Source: Nemertoderma westbladi (taxonomy: Eukaryota; Xenacoelomorpha; Nemertodermatida; Nemertodermatidae). From it: DNA of 47,047 nucleotides. Position 1 is the first letter of the stretch. The number at the start of each line of letters is the position of its first letter. Where the stretch lies: contig JAUCBJ010007427.1 of the NCBI GenBank assembly GCA_032718475.1, positions 1 to 47,047 of the forward strand. Direction: 5' to 3'. Of the stretch, positions 30,670 through 41,055 are shown one piece after another. The position numbers were made by a program, and so were the translations under genes. The notes under the pieces were generated by a model, which was not told the DNA's origin, searched no databases, and saw only the letters and a list, made by a program, of their open reading frames with translations.

Positions 30670-31528
30670 GACAAGATTGACAAGACTGCAGAGAACATGG
30701 GATGACGTTACGGCTCTGGAAGTTAGCAGGAAGGTTTATGGCTCCCTTGATGTGGGAAATGGCAACCTGGGCCTGACTGGCGCTGGAGAGAAAAGTTGAT
30801 AGACGAGGGCTCGAGGAATTGGCGCCGCGGGACAACTTCCGGTATGCTTCCACACATGGTTTACTGTCAGTAAGAACGTGGGACTGCCGGGTAGAACCGA
30901 TTAGGTAAGGGAGGAAGTGTTGAATAGACGCGGCGATGGCAAGCACTTCCAACTGGCATGGGAGCCAAGAGTGTTGGTGAGTCTTCAGTTTGGTGGAGTA
31001 CAAACTGGTGAGGAAGAGCTCCTTATTGCGCTTCGCGTATAAAACGGCGCTGAGGCCGTCGATGGAGGAGGCAGCATCAGTAAAGAGAAAGAGCTTGTCG
31101 GTTGGACGAGGGATGGATACAGAGTGACAGGACTGTATGGCGGCCTGGGAGCGACGAATGACGGAGTCCAGTTCGCGAGTCCAAACCACTGTATCACCAG
31201 GTTTGGCCTGAGGAGGGACTCGAGTGGAGCGACAAGTGCTGAACAACACAGAAGAACACGAGCGAGGATCTTGAAGGATCCCAAGTAAGAGCGGAGATCT
31301 CGGACCATTGGGGGATGGGACAGCGGGATAGTGCTGATGTAACATGGGAGGACGCAGATAAAGAACCATTGGACCACGACCAACCGAGAATGGTAGTAGT
31401 TTGAGGACAGATAACAGTTTTCTTTGTGGGTAAACGAAGGTTGGCACAATGGAGAGCATGGAGAAGCTCATTAAAATTGTTGAGGAGGTTGGGGATGATG
31501 TCTCCGCTGAAATAAATATCGTCGGCAA
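30527..31528 (-). pseudogene. Gypsy RNase H region
   Basis: The downstream two-thirds of this 333-codon frame is RNase H: KLFLFTDAASSIDGLSAVLY with the first Asp, LPCQLEVLAIAASIQHFLPY with the Glu, then VLTDSKPCVEAYRKLSRG with another Asp, and ISHIKGAINLPANFQSRN. It would degrade the RNA strand during reverse transcription. The frame is open here. Upstream it overlaps the end of the RT frame, implying a frameshift near 31200-31300. Plus-strand frames in this interval are shadows. Confidence 0.8.
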
Positions 31529-32357
31529 GTTTAACTACGGAACTTTCGAGGAGTAGATCGCCAAGGACCCGGGACATCAACTCCTCTAATGCATGCCCAT
31601 AGCACATCGGCGGTAGACACGGATGCCCTGGAAGGGCGTGGATACGACGCAGAAACGCATCGACTGGAGCTGGAGGGGAATTTAGTAGAAGGCGCTAGTG
31701 AGATCCGCCTTAATGAGGTACTTAAATCTCCCAAGGGACCGGATGGTGGACTCAATGTCAGGGAGCAGAGCGGGTTTGTGTTTTGCAGTACCGAGCGATT
31801 TCGGTAAACATGGTTACTAATCATGTACCACCGTTAGGTTTAGCAACCATGAAGCTGGGGTTGAGATATTCGACCGTAATGCCAGCGAGCTCTGGGCGGA
31901 TGAATACTCCAAGGCGTTCGAGAGAGTCGAATTATTCCTGGAGCTCGACAAGGCGGTCGCGGGCGTATTGGGGTACTCTTCCATTATGTTGTGGAGGAAA
32001 AGTCTGAGAGACGTTCACAATGGCTTTGAATGGTCCGGCGGAGCTGTTGTAGCTGGGATAAGCAGGATCAAATACGTAGGAAAATCTTTGAAGGACGTCG
32101 TGGAATGCCGCGCATTCTCTGTGGGAGAGGATACCGTTAGGATCGAGTTGTACAACCTGGATGTGGGGGGTTGGAGTAGTTATGGGACCGGACGTAATAG
32201 AGCGGATTTCGGGACACAGGAGGGTTGGAGTTGGTGGTTGGGGGTGTGCAATTGTAGTGGGTATGACGGAACATACGTGTGAGTTGTGCTGAATAAAGAC
32301 AGGTGTAGGGGACGAGTTGGGAATAGTGATCGAGCCGTCGATTGGGTTGAGCTGCAT
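31189..32357 (-). pseudogene. Gypsy reverse transcriptase, several lesions
   Basis: It starts in a frame open to 31932 with ECAAFHDVLQRFSYVFDP and GRVPQYARDRLVELQE, the usual Gypsy RT lead-in. Next come [20 protein letters not shown], a palm segment LIKADLTSAFY (first Asp) followed at once by an in-frame TAA near 31680, and [12 protein letters not shown]. After a further frameshift near 31600, [14 protein letters not shown] and KLADDIYFSGD (31607-31194 frame) supply the catalytic Asp pair, here LADD where YxDD is usual. RT activity from this copy is not expected. Confidence 0.75.
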
Positions 32358-32484
32358 GGGGGGGGGGGGGGGGGGGAATCATGGTAGGGTGGTGGGCTTG
32401 GAAGGGGGGGAGCAAACGATATGGGGAGAGATGAGGAGGTCCGTGTCTTTATGTAAATGGGAAGGTAGGGACAGAGTGATTGAC

Positions 32485-33516
32485 TCACCGGGCAAGATGA
32501 TGGAGAACTCGACTGATGCTCAAAGTACTTGCGTTGACATGCGGTGGCTTAGACGGGTATTGGGTGGATCTGCCGTCGCGAAATGACACTAAGGACTGGG
32601 GAGGACTTATGGTAATATCGTTTATAGACAGGAATGGCATACCAGCCAATAGTGGGATGCTGAGGCTGGCTACATGGAATGACAAGTTGAGGTCGTCGTA
32701 AAGAAGATCGAATGAAGCTTTGCCAATTACGTCATGCATGGGGGATCCATCTGCATTGATGGGAACTTGTCGTGAATCGCAAGTAATCGCCACACCGAGT
32801 TCGATGGTGGTATCATGTGACACTAAGTCGAATTCAGAACCGCTATCGAGGAGCACAGTGACTGGTTTGTGCTTATAGTAAGCGGTAAACGAGGGACTTG
32901 GGCGCTCGGCGACCACGTTGACCGTGGGGTCGGAGACTGGTCCAGGGGTGGGCTCATCGTTGGCGTCGGAAGGATTGTAGGATTCATAGTCATAGTCGTC
33001 ATCGACGTGGACAAGATGAGCCCGGGCAATGAAATGCTTGTCGGCTGGCGGTAGAAACGGACAGGTACTAAGGAAATGGTTGGTTGAAGCACATTTCGCC
33101 TGGATGCATAATGGGCACCGGCGGATGGAACGGGTAGGCCCGCGGATAAAGCAGTCCATCTGTTGGAAATAGCCGATGGTGGTCGTCTGGTCTGGGCACG
33201 GAAGGTCCAGCATCAACTCGAGGATGGTTACTTTCTTTACCGCGGTACGTCGTGAAGCAATAGCTACGGTATCAGAGTCGTCAGTAAATCTGCGGAGAGG
33301 TGTAGCGCGGGAGTGGTGTAACCACGTGGTACCAGGGGATGTAAGATTGGTAAACTGTGGTTGCAAAGAGAGTGAGTATGTTAAGTTGTGACACCACACT
33401 TCGAACGAGTTTATCGTCTCGCTTTTGTCGAGGGGTACGAGCTTGGGGGGCTTCAAGGTGCTGGTAAATGCCATGGTGGTGAGTCTGTAGGTAGTAGTCA
33501 AGTGGAAGGCAAACAA
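32485..33516 (-). pseudogene. Gypsy gag-like region plus retropepsin
   Basis: 343 codons; the likely start is the ATG at residue 15 (MAFTST). Residues 20-130 are a gag-like segment, short for the family, with a probable internal deletion near residues 100-130. A zinc-knuckle-like C-x2-C-x9-H-x4-C follows at 134-152. An acidic linker leads to the aspartic protease, with active-site motif VLLDSGSEFDLVS at 221-233 (Asp224) and the flap/ILG-like IPLLAGMPFLSIND near 287-300. It would cleave the polyprotein. The frame is open to 32485, where a stop separates it from the RT. Confidence 0.75.
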
Positions 33517-33571
33517 GTGAGATATGCTGTTGAATAGGGAAGACGTCAGTCGAACACAACGACTGCCACCA

Positions 33572-33975
33572 TGACAGAACTACAGCAGGACGGTGGAGGC
33601 CGGAACCAAGGTAAGAAAGAAGCGTAAGTGGTATAACGTAACGTAATATAATATACGAATTATAGGAAGGGATCTAGGGGTCTTAAATAATTAAAGGTCT
33701 GGGGGTATAATAACAAACACCTTGAAAAATACAGCTTGCCATCACATTGTTACTATCAATAATATACGAAGCAATGGTGTAACAACAGCAGATGGTGAGT
33801 AACAGATAATCACTGATAGGTAAGTAGCACGACTATGGTACGGATGGCTGACTGGACTGGCTGCAGTACTCAGTCGTATGGTACCGGTATTGGTCAGTAT
33901 ATCACTGCCCCCGTCCCCAGTCAACCATGAGGCCATGTCTGGCAGACAGACGGTATGACCTAACCGGCTGGCACA
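33572..33975 (-). repeat. Gypsy 5' LTR carrying a 100-bp insertion
   Basis: Homologous to 28175-28467. It contains 100 extra bases (33660-33759) flanked by the 11-bp direct repeat TAATATACGAA (33649-33659 and 33760-33770). The 3' LTR has a single TAATATACGAA, so the extra DNA inserted after the element did. Confidence 0.85.
33660..33759. mobile_element. 100-bp insertion with 11-bp target duplication
   Basis: Present only in the 5' LTR. It has no coding capacity and no clear inverted ends. An 11-base duplication fits MULE-type or LINE-type insertion of a short element; the origin is unresolved. Confidence 0.7.
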
Positions 33976-34820
33976 TTATGTCTTGTAGTATCGGAATATT
34001 ACTGTATAGCAGCTTTAAGTTTATTAAGTTCAAATGTGTACCGATCACCAGTAGTGTAAGAGTGGTACAGCGGTAGGTTTACTCAACTTAATGCCCTTAA
34101 GCCATAATACAACAATAGGCCTACTCTGATACTGCAATGCAATGGGTGGCTCGGGCTAAGTGGTTGAGTGCTTGCATTGTAAGCGGATTCAATTCCACCG
34201 CATTACCCTCATAAAAGGGAAGTGGCATTTTCAGCAATATATTGGAGATACGAGATTAGCAGTAACTAATCTCGTGTCACAACCAATATCGGGGGGCAGT
34301 ATAAACCCCAAAGCCACACACCAAGGGAGGTTAGAAGTCAAACCACCTCGGAAGGGGAGACAGCTAGCAGGGGCCAGTATCAGGGGGGGGGGAAACACTC
34401 CCAGAGAGTGGAAAGGCGTGAAATAGGTTATTAGCCAATAGGGGCGAAGGAGAGCATCCACTAGGTAAGAGGCCACAGTAATGTAGCAGTAGAGTAATAT
34501 CGGTGTGTCGTATATTATCTACTTGCTACTGGTTTGTGAATCAGTTTACTCAGTTGTCAGTTTCAGTGCAGACGGGCGATATTGTTTCACCGTCACCGTC
34601 ACTGTCGCCATTAACAACATTGGCTTTTCGTCACTATTACCGGTTTACTCAGTTTTATATTATATCAGCCGTGCTATTAGTATTATATCAGAGCGTCGAA
34701 CAACAACATTAACTCAATTCAATTTTCTCTAACGGCCTCGGCCAAACAACCAGTGACATCCAAGCCTGCGGTGACGTGTACGAACAATCAACCCGGTCGG
34801 GATCCCTTGATCCCGTTACA
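33976..34820. other. Segment between Gypsy LTR and right inverted arm
   Basis: Holds a tRNA-like head (34145-34202) and a short hairpin near 34246-34271 (ACGAGATTAG/CTAATCTCGT). Otherwise no convincing gene. Confidence 0.5.
34145..34202 (+). ncRNA. tRNA-derived sequence (SINE head or pseudo-tRNA)
   Basis: GGCTAAGTGGTTGAGTGC resembles a D arm and A box. GGATTCAATTCC is a good B-box fit, bounded by GCGG/CCGC that can pair as a T stem. The anticodon arm is GCTT/AAGC with a 7-base loop. No complete acceptor stem. Related sequence lies inverted at 28139-28174. Confidence 0.5.
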
Positions 34821-35247
34821 TGCATACCGGTCAGGCAATTTGCGAGTTTATAATTGTGAAATGATTCATTTAATGAATGTTTGTCATCATGAATTTAATT
34901 TATTGTGGTGTCAAAAGACGCGCAAGACTCTCCGCTTTCAATTGATATAAGCCACGTGTGAAATGATTGTGATTAAATGTATATTTTAATGGATCTAAAC
35001 ACCCTCCATAGAAACCAATATAAGAAATTATCTGAGCTCTGCGTAGTGACGTCAAATACGTAGCAGCCAATCACAGCTGATTTTCAAAATTGGCTTCTCG
35101 GGTTTACTTTAACCCACCATTTCGACCGTTTCCTCTTGTTTTTTTCAAAAAACACACCCCGCCACTCGATTCAGGGAACCTTGTTTCCCCTTATTCGATT
35201 GTTTCTAGCCCAACAATTTTTTCTCGTACCAACCCTATTGGGGCTTT
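34821..35247. repeat. Right arm of the 420-bp inverted repeat
   Basis: Complement of 27720-28138. It carries the same CCAAT-like (CCAATCACAG) and CRE-like (TGACGTCA) blocks in the same relative order. Confidence 0.8.
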
Positions 35248-35463
35248 ATAGTTGATACATATCGACAATGGTGCAGTTACCATAACAACCATAGTAAAAT
35301 TAATTAACTCGAGTTTTTTACAATGCGATTCGAAAAATGTTTTCTCTGGCCGTAAATAAATTTACGCCTAAATTTCGAACACGGTGTATTGTTTTGGTTC
35401 CTTACACATATTATTTACACTGGTCTGGTTGTGCTATTTACTCACTGTTTGTGCTTTTATAAT

Positions 35464-36056
35464 ATTATGTATTACGACTTCCAGTACCTTGGATCATGGA
35501 TAGAGAGTAGCAAAAAGGACATAGAAGTTAGGAAAGCAACGGCTTGGGTAGCTCTATCAAAAATGGATACCATCTGGAAATCAGATCTCTCCAGGCACCT
35601 GAAGGTTAAGTTCTTTCGAGCCACAGTGGAAAGTATATTTTTATACGCGGGTGAGACCTGGACACTGACTAAATCACTTGAACACCGAATTGATGGTTGC
35701 TACACAACATGCACAACATGCTACACTACTAAGGGCAGCCCTAAACATCAGCTGGAGACAACACATGACAAACGCCGAGCTTTATGGCACAATACCAACT
35801 GTATCAACCACCCTCCGTGAACGCAGATTAAGATTCAGTGGGCACTGCTGCCGAAGTAAAGGCGAGGTCATACCAGATCTGCTTCTCAGGCAACCAACTC
35901 ATGGAAAGCGTAGTCGTGGACGACGGGCCATAACATATAGATCAACTCGAAAGGGATACTGAACTTGGGAGAAACGAAATTGCGACAACTATGGAGAATC
36001 GGGAAGCCTGGAAGGATCTCATTTCCACTGTCCAAGTTTGCTCAACCTAGTAGTAA
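35464..36056 (+). pseudogene. LINE reverse transcriptase thumb and 3' end, different family
   Basis: Begins YYDFQYLGSWIESSKKDIEV, then VKFFRATVESIFLYAGETWT, a LINE thumb region. A frameshift near 35700-35780 moves the frame into ELYGTIPTVSTTLRERRLRF and SGHCCRSKGEVIPDLLLRQP; a second shift near 35940 gives RDTELGRNEIATT. It ends with a TAGTAGTAATAGTAAT tail typical of a LINE 3' microsatellite. It is related to, but clearly diverged from, the LINE at 23361-24433. The RT catalytic region is absent. Confidence 0.75.
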
Positions 36057-36505
36057 TAGTAATATTATGTACAGTACTACTGTATGTAGGCCTACCACCC
36101 TTCGGAGTTTGTATGAAATGAAATTAAATTAAAAAAATTAAATTGTCTGCGGATTTCGGTCCGCTGAAAGGATCCTATTACAGGTGTACCGTGTGGTGCC
36201 ACTCCATGGAGTCTATCCTGGGTCAGGGAAATCCCGTTCGATGGGTTGACATACCCGTCACTAGTCGGTTAGAAATATAGATTGATGGTTCTCTTAATGG
36301 TGTAATATTCGTTGTTATATAGATGAAATAATATAATCTCAACTTATATATTCAGTTTAATTACCATAATTATTTAAAGCCCATCACCTGCACAAACATT
36401 TATATTATTTTTTGATAGTGGCATAAGTACTAATGTAAAATATAAAATATAAAAAAGAACTAGATTGAAATCATAGCAACTAAATGAAACACAACAAGAA
36501 CAAAA
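36057..36505. other. No gene seen
   Basis: Spacer between the LINE tail and the 29-bp satellite. Confidence 0.5.
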
Positions 36506-38316
36506 CCTAATCACTGGAACCCACCCCTGGTACCCCTAATCACTGGACCCCACCCCTGGTACCCCTAATCACTGTACCCCACCCCTGGTACCCCTAATCA
36601 CTGGACCCCACCCCTGGTACCCCTAATCACTGGACCCCACCCCTGGTACCCCTAATCACTGGACCTCACCCCTGGTACCCCTAATCACTGGACCCCACTC
36701 CTGGTACCCCTAATTACTGGACCCACCCCTGGTACCCCTAATTTCTGGACACACCCCTGGTACCCCTAATCACTGGACCCCACTCCTGGTACCCCTAATT
36801 ACTGGACCCACCCCTGGTACCCCTAATCACTGGACCCCACCCCTGGTATCCCTAATCACTGGACCCCACCCCTGGTAACCCTAATCACTGGACCCCACTC
36901 CTGGTACCCCTAATCACTGGACCCCACCCCTGGTACCCCTAATCCCTGGACCCCACCTCTGGTACCCCTAATCACTGGACCCACCCCTGGTACCCCTAAT
37001 CAATGAACCCACCCCTGGTACCCCTAATTACTGGACCCACCCCTTGTACCCCTAATCAATGAACCCACCCCTGGTACCCCTAATTACTGGACCCACCCCT
37101 GGTACACCTAATCACTGGACCCCACCCCTGGTACCCCTAATCACTGGACCCCACCCCTGGTACCCCTAATCACTGGACCCACCCCTGGTACCCCTAATCA
37201 ATGAACCCACCCCTGGTACCCCTAATTACTGGACCCACCCCTGGTACACCTAATCACTGGACCCCACCCCTGGTACCCCTAATCACTGGACCCCACCCAT
37301 AGTACCCCTAATCACTGGACCCACCCCTGGTACCCCTAATCAATGAACCAACCCCTGGTACCCCTAATTACTGGACCCACCCCTGGTACACCTAATTTCT
37401 GGACCCACCACTGGTACACCTAATCAATGAACCCCACCCCTGGTACACCTAATCAATGAACCCACCCCTGGTGCACCTAATTTCTGGACCCCACCCCTGG
37501 TACCCCTAATCACTGGACCCCACCCCTGGTACCCCTAATTTCTGGACCCCACCCCTGGTACCCATAATCACTGGACCCCACCCCTGGTACCCCTAATTTC
37601 TGGACACACCCCTGGTACCCCTAATCACTGGACCCCACCCCTGGTACCCCTAATCACTGGACCCACCCCTGGTACCCCTAATTACTGGACACACCCCTGG
37701 TACCCCTAATTACTGGACCCACCTCTGGTACCCCTAATTACTGGACACACCCCCTGGTACCCCTAATCACTGGACCCCACCCCTGGTACCCCTAATTACT
37801 GGACCCCACCCCTGGTACACCTAATCACTGGACCCCACCCCTGGTACCCCTAATCACTGGACCCCACCCCTGGTACCCCTAATCACTGGACCCCACCCCT
37901 GGTACACCTAATCACTGGACATCACCACTCCTGGTACACCTAATCACTTGACCCCACCCCTGGTACCCCTAATCACTGGACCCGACCCCTGGTACACCTA
38001 AATCACTGGACCCTACCCGTGGTACCCATAATCACTGGACCCACCCCTGGTACACCTAATCAATGAACCCACCCCTGGTACCAACTAATCACTGGATCCA
38101 CCCCTGGTACCCATAATCACTGGACCTCACCACCCCTGGTACCCCAAATCACTGGACCTCACCGCTCCTGGTACACCTAAACACTGGACCCACCCGTGGT
38201 ACCCCTAATCAATGAACCCACCCCTGGTACACCTAATCAATGAACCCACCCCTGGTACACCTAATCACTGGACCCCACCCCTGGTACCCATAATCACTGG
38301 ACCCCACCCCTAATAC
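36506..38316. repeat. 29-bp satellite, about 63 copies
   Basis: The unit contains CTGGACCCCACCCCTGGTAC and CCCTAATCA, with 28-bp forms lacking one C. Variants (AATGAACCC, TTTCTGGAC, GGTACACC) recur in short blocks, so local block duplication has occurred. The plus strand is C-rich. No reading frame is maintained. Confidence 0.95.
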
Positions 38317-38985
38317 CTGCCTGCCCTATCACCAAATCTCAGCCCTGGCAATGACCTTCGCCCACCTCGCAAGCACAGCGAGTTAGCCCGCAGTAGCGCA
38401 AATTGCAGTCTGCAATGGATGCCCCCAAGCACGACTGCAAATCCTCTGTCACGCATGGAATCTTTCCGTGTAATCATGGTATCATCAAGATGATGTACGA
38501 GTGTTTCAGCTTCGAAACACCTTATTATCCCATCAGTGGTTCGAACAAGTGGGGTAAAATGAATCTGCCTGTCCTCACATACCTCTCTGCAGTGCGCTTT
38601 CATTATATTTACCCTCTGTTGCAGGATAGACTAGGATGGCTAGGAGCGTATGGCTGATGAATACAAGGGAGCGTCTGCGTTAGTAATCGCAACATTAAAA
38701 GCTGCTACCCTATGATCCACCCAAATGTGCCCTGACCCCACCTATCTCAAATCCCTCATCATCAAGATGCCTCACCGGAAGAGAGACCTCTCTTTCCACA
38801 TGTGGGTTGCCCTAGGCTGTGGCCAGTAGGTCTCCAATAACATCCCGAACCTCATCGTGTCTTTTGGCAATCAGACACCCAGATTTGCAGCTCATTGCAT
38901 GAGTCACAGTGAAATCAGCCTTCACACTTGGTGGGGAGGTCTGGCGGAGCTAAACCATAACGCAGGTCAAGGTTGTCCCTAAACG
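38310..38985 (-). pseudogene. Decayed retrotransposon tail: zinc finger and restriction-like endonuclease region
   Basis: Minus-strand pieces in order: LDLRYGLAPPDLPTKCEG (about 38930-38985), then after a frameshift FTVTHAMSCKSGCLIAKRHD and EVRDVIGDLLATA, an in-frame TAG, then VSLPVRHLDDEGFEIGG. After more breaks, HFTPLVRTTDG, and finally LQFALLRANSLCLRGGRRS (38603-38310 frame). The H/C zinc finger followed by RHxExRD, FTPLV and FALLRxxxLCLRG matches, in order, the intact-frame relative at 39250-40860. The 3' end runs straight into the 29-bp satellite, whose first bases supply the stop codon. Confidence 0.65.
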
Positions 38986-39224
38986 TTAGGGTACAAAAAA
39001 GTGTGATCAAGTGGGGATGGTTGTACTGTCTACCACCCCCAGTGCGATGAGATGCTGTACATTCCCTTTTAAAGCAAAATTAGCCGTATATTTATTATTA
39101 AAACTAGTAAAAACAGCTGATGCACATCAGATCGCATAGCAAACACCACCAAGAACCAGACAAATATACACTGTTAAATTAGTACTACAGTTAGTATATG
39201 ATACTGTCTGACTGTCCTCCAGAC
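38986..39224. other. No gene seen
   Basis: Short spacer before the 29-bp direct repeat. Confidence 0.4.
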
Positions 39225-39253
39225 TTGGAGGGTTGTTATCCACAGCCGCCTAC
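39225..39253. repeat. 29-bp direct repeat, left copy
   Basis: Starts TTGGAGGGTTGTTATCC and ends GCCGCCTAC. Identical to 41881-41909. Interpreted as the target-site duplication of the retrotransposon between them. Confidence 0.85.
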
Positions 39254-40860
39254 GCCGGGTTGCAGTCGGCATTGCTGTGGATGATCGACTCCACATCGCA
39301 CCGAACCAGACACCGCTTAGCTGATCGGCAGCCGCGAAGGGACAGGAGGGCTGGCCGCAAAGGGGCGAAACTCAACCTCCTGCAAACCCACACAACACGC
39401 TCTGAATAGCGGACCTCGCGTTTGTCAGCCAGTTTCAACGCGAGACGCTTGATAAACTGTGTGGCTGACGGTGAAGCTACACGAAACGCAGAGAATATAA
39501 GGGGAGTGAAGCTGGCGCGCTCCACCTCCCTCAACCTCTCTTCGTATTTGTGCCTCTTGCGAGACTTGTGGTGTAGGTGGGATGCCGGAAGGGACATCGC
39601 GGCATTGGTGTCCGCCAGCAGGTTGAAGACAGATACTATGTCGATTAACGTTTTCCGGAAACGGTTTCCCCAGAATCCGCTCACTGACACATCCAGCCTC
39701 ACCTGCTGGTCCGTCGAAGTCGACCGATGGCTGAACGTCTCGCCCGATAGTGGCTGCAGAAGCGGTTCCACCCCGACATTGTGTGCCACTTCCGTCAGGG
39801 TATCGGCAACAAAATCGCGAATCTCGTTGTGCCGTATGGAGGGGAACCCTCCGGTGGGGCACGACAGCATGTGGGACGAAGTAAATCGCACCCCACAAGC
39901 ACAACGACACGGTAGATTTCGCGGCGTCCACACGTAGCGGAGGCACAGGGAATCACGGAACCCTTCCTTGTTGAGGTGAGTATCCTGTAAGGTCAGAGGT
40001 TTACAGTTTAGCCAGGCTGAAGCTCCTTTCTCTCCCACTAGATCACACAGTTGCTGTTGATTCTGTGGCAGCTTACTGCACAATTCTTCCTTCTTTTCTT
40101 TGTTTTCAGCTGCTGTCACTATTTTGAGAGACTTTATGATGTCGATCTGCTCTTCCCGAACTTCCAACACAGTATCTGCGGTGGCCCCTACGAATGGTTC
40201 GCAGACTCTGTGGGAGTTCCGGTATTGAGACTCGAGATCCCGAGGGACCGGGACATTCAGCCCCCCGCCGCGAACCAGCAGCGACAACAACTCTCGCTCC
40301 TCCGTCAGAATAACTGCCTGGTCGGTGAGGCGACAGAGAAACCGCCCTACAGACTCCTCCAGCTTCCCAAACTGCTCCGTCGCCCCCGGTACGACCCGTG
40401 CTATGTACTGCCACCGGCAGGCCAGCCCGAACGCTAGACCCGCATAGGCGCAGTGGGGATCCACCGCGGCTATATTGGTTATCCGATCGACCTCGGCTGC
40501 AAACTCTGCGACCTTCTCTAAGAGGAACTGCCGACGGAACTCCTCAGTGCCAATGACGCCACCGAGAAGTTTACTTCCAACGATATTAATTGCAATGTTG
40601 GTGCCGGTGAACAACTCCTCCGCCTCCAGTAACCTGACCGCCTTCACCATGAGGCAGCACTTGGTGGGGTAACACCCATAATGCGGCCCCCATGCTACGA
40701 TGATGTCAAAGAACTTTCTGAGTTTGGTTAGACTCCCCGATGCGTTCCTGTCGGCCGCGAACCACCGCTGCTCCATGGTGCACCCCTGTTCCAACTCGTT
40801 CACCAAGGGCATTCCCCCACACCCATACATGGCCATTGCTACGGGGTCCCCTTGAGTCAT
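39250..40860 (-). pseudogene. Non-LTR retrotransposon RT (palm to end), zinc finger, endonuclease-like domain
   Basis: 536 codons on the minus strand. It begins in RT motif B (TQGDPVAMAMYG). The catalytic motif is FAAD (34-37) where FADD is expected, so one metal-binding Asp is lost by a single-base change (GAC to GCC). Then come thumb-like sequence (GPHYGCYPTK, GSKLLGGVIGT), a LRGGGL-like segment, a CxCxC...H...C zinc finger (C318, C320, C322, H330, C334), RHNEIRD at 343-349, and a restriction-like endonuclease-like region (VRLDVSVSGFW, LIDIVSVFN). The end is LSFAPLRPALLSLRGCRS. The stop codon TAG lies wholly within the flanking direct repeat. Upstream an in-frame TGA precedes EEGMTQGDP. Resembles R2-type elements in domain order; clade unassigned. 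Confidence 0.75.
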
Positions 40861-41055
40861 TCCCTCCTCTCACAGTAAGGTTTCCCCACCCACGAAAAGC
40901 TGCGCCGGCTCGCTATAACAATTTGATACAATTGTGTGGAGTCCGGGACACACCACGCGGATATTATGAAGCGCCCCCCTGGCAGTTGAGGGCATTAAAC
41001 GCGTTAGTGGCATCAACTTGGAGAACACCATCACAGTTATCACGGTCAAACTTAG
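40861..41055 (-). pseudogene. RT motif A region, frameshifted and with a stop
   Basis: The minus strand gives KFDRDNCDGVLQVDATNAFN (motif A, with VDATNAFN carrying the catalytic Asp). After a frameshift in the G6 run near 40977 come ALHNIRVVCPGLHTIVSN and PAQLFVGGETLL, then TGA, then the long downstream frame. Domain order is as in an intact RT. Confidence 0.7.

Larger units (their letters stand above)
28175..33975 (-). mobile_element. Ty3/Gypsy LTR retrotransposon, decayed
   Basis: Complete outline on the minus strand: 5' LTR (33572-33975), a likely primer-binding site TGGTGGCAGTCG directly inside it (33560-33571), gag and protease, RT, RNase H, integrase, polypurine tract, 3' LTR. Domain order PR-RT-RH-IN is that of Ty3/Gypsy. 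Several stops and frameshifts interrupt the polyprotein, so this copy is not expected to move on its own. Confidence 0.9.

Noticed and set aside
29066-32586. Plus-strand frames across the Gypsy element
   Set aside because: They are shadows of the minus-strand polyprotein, where RT, RNase H, protease and integrase motifs are visible.
28170-33980. Target-site duplication of the Gypsy element
   Set aside because: The bases outside the two LTRs (TGCAT on the left, TTATG on the right) do not match, so none is claimed.
34505-34950. Short plus-strand frames near 34.5-34.9 kb
   Set aside because: No protein-like composition; the second overlaps the inverted arm and has a non-coding counterpart on the other side.
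39422-40672. Plus-strand frames and alternative minus frames over the retrotransposon RT
   Set aside because: The 536-codon minus frame carries all recognisable motifs in order.
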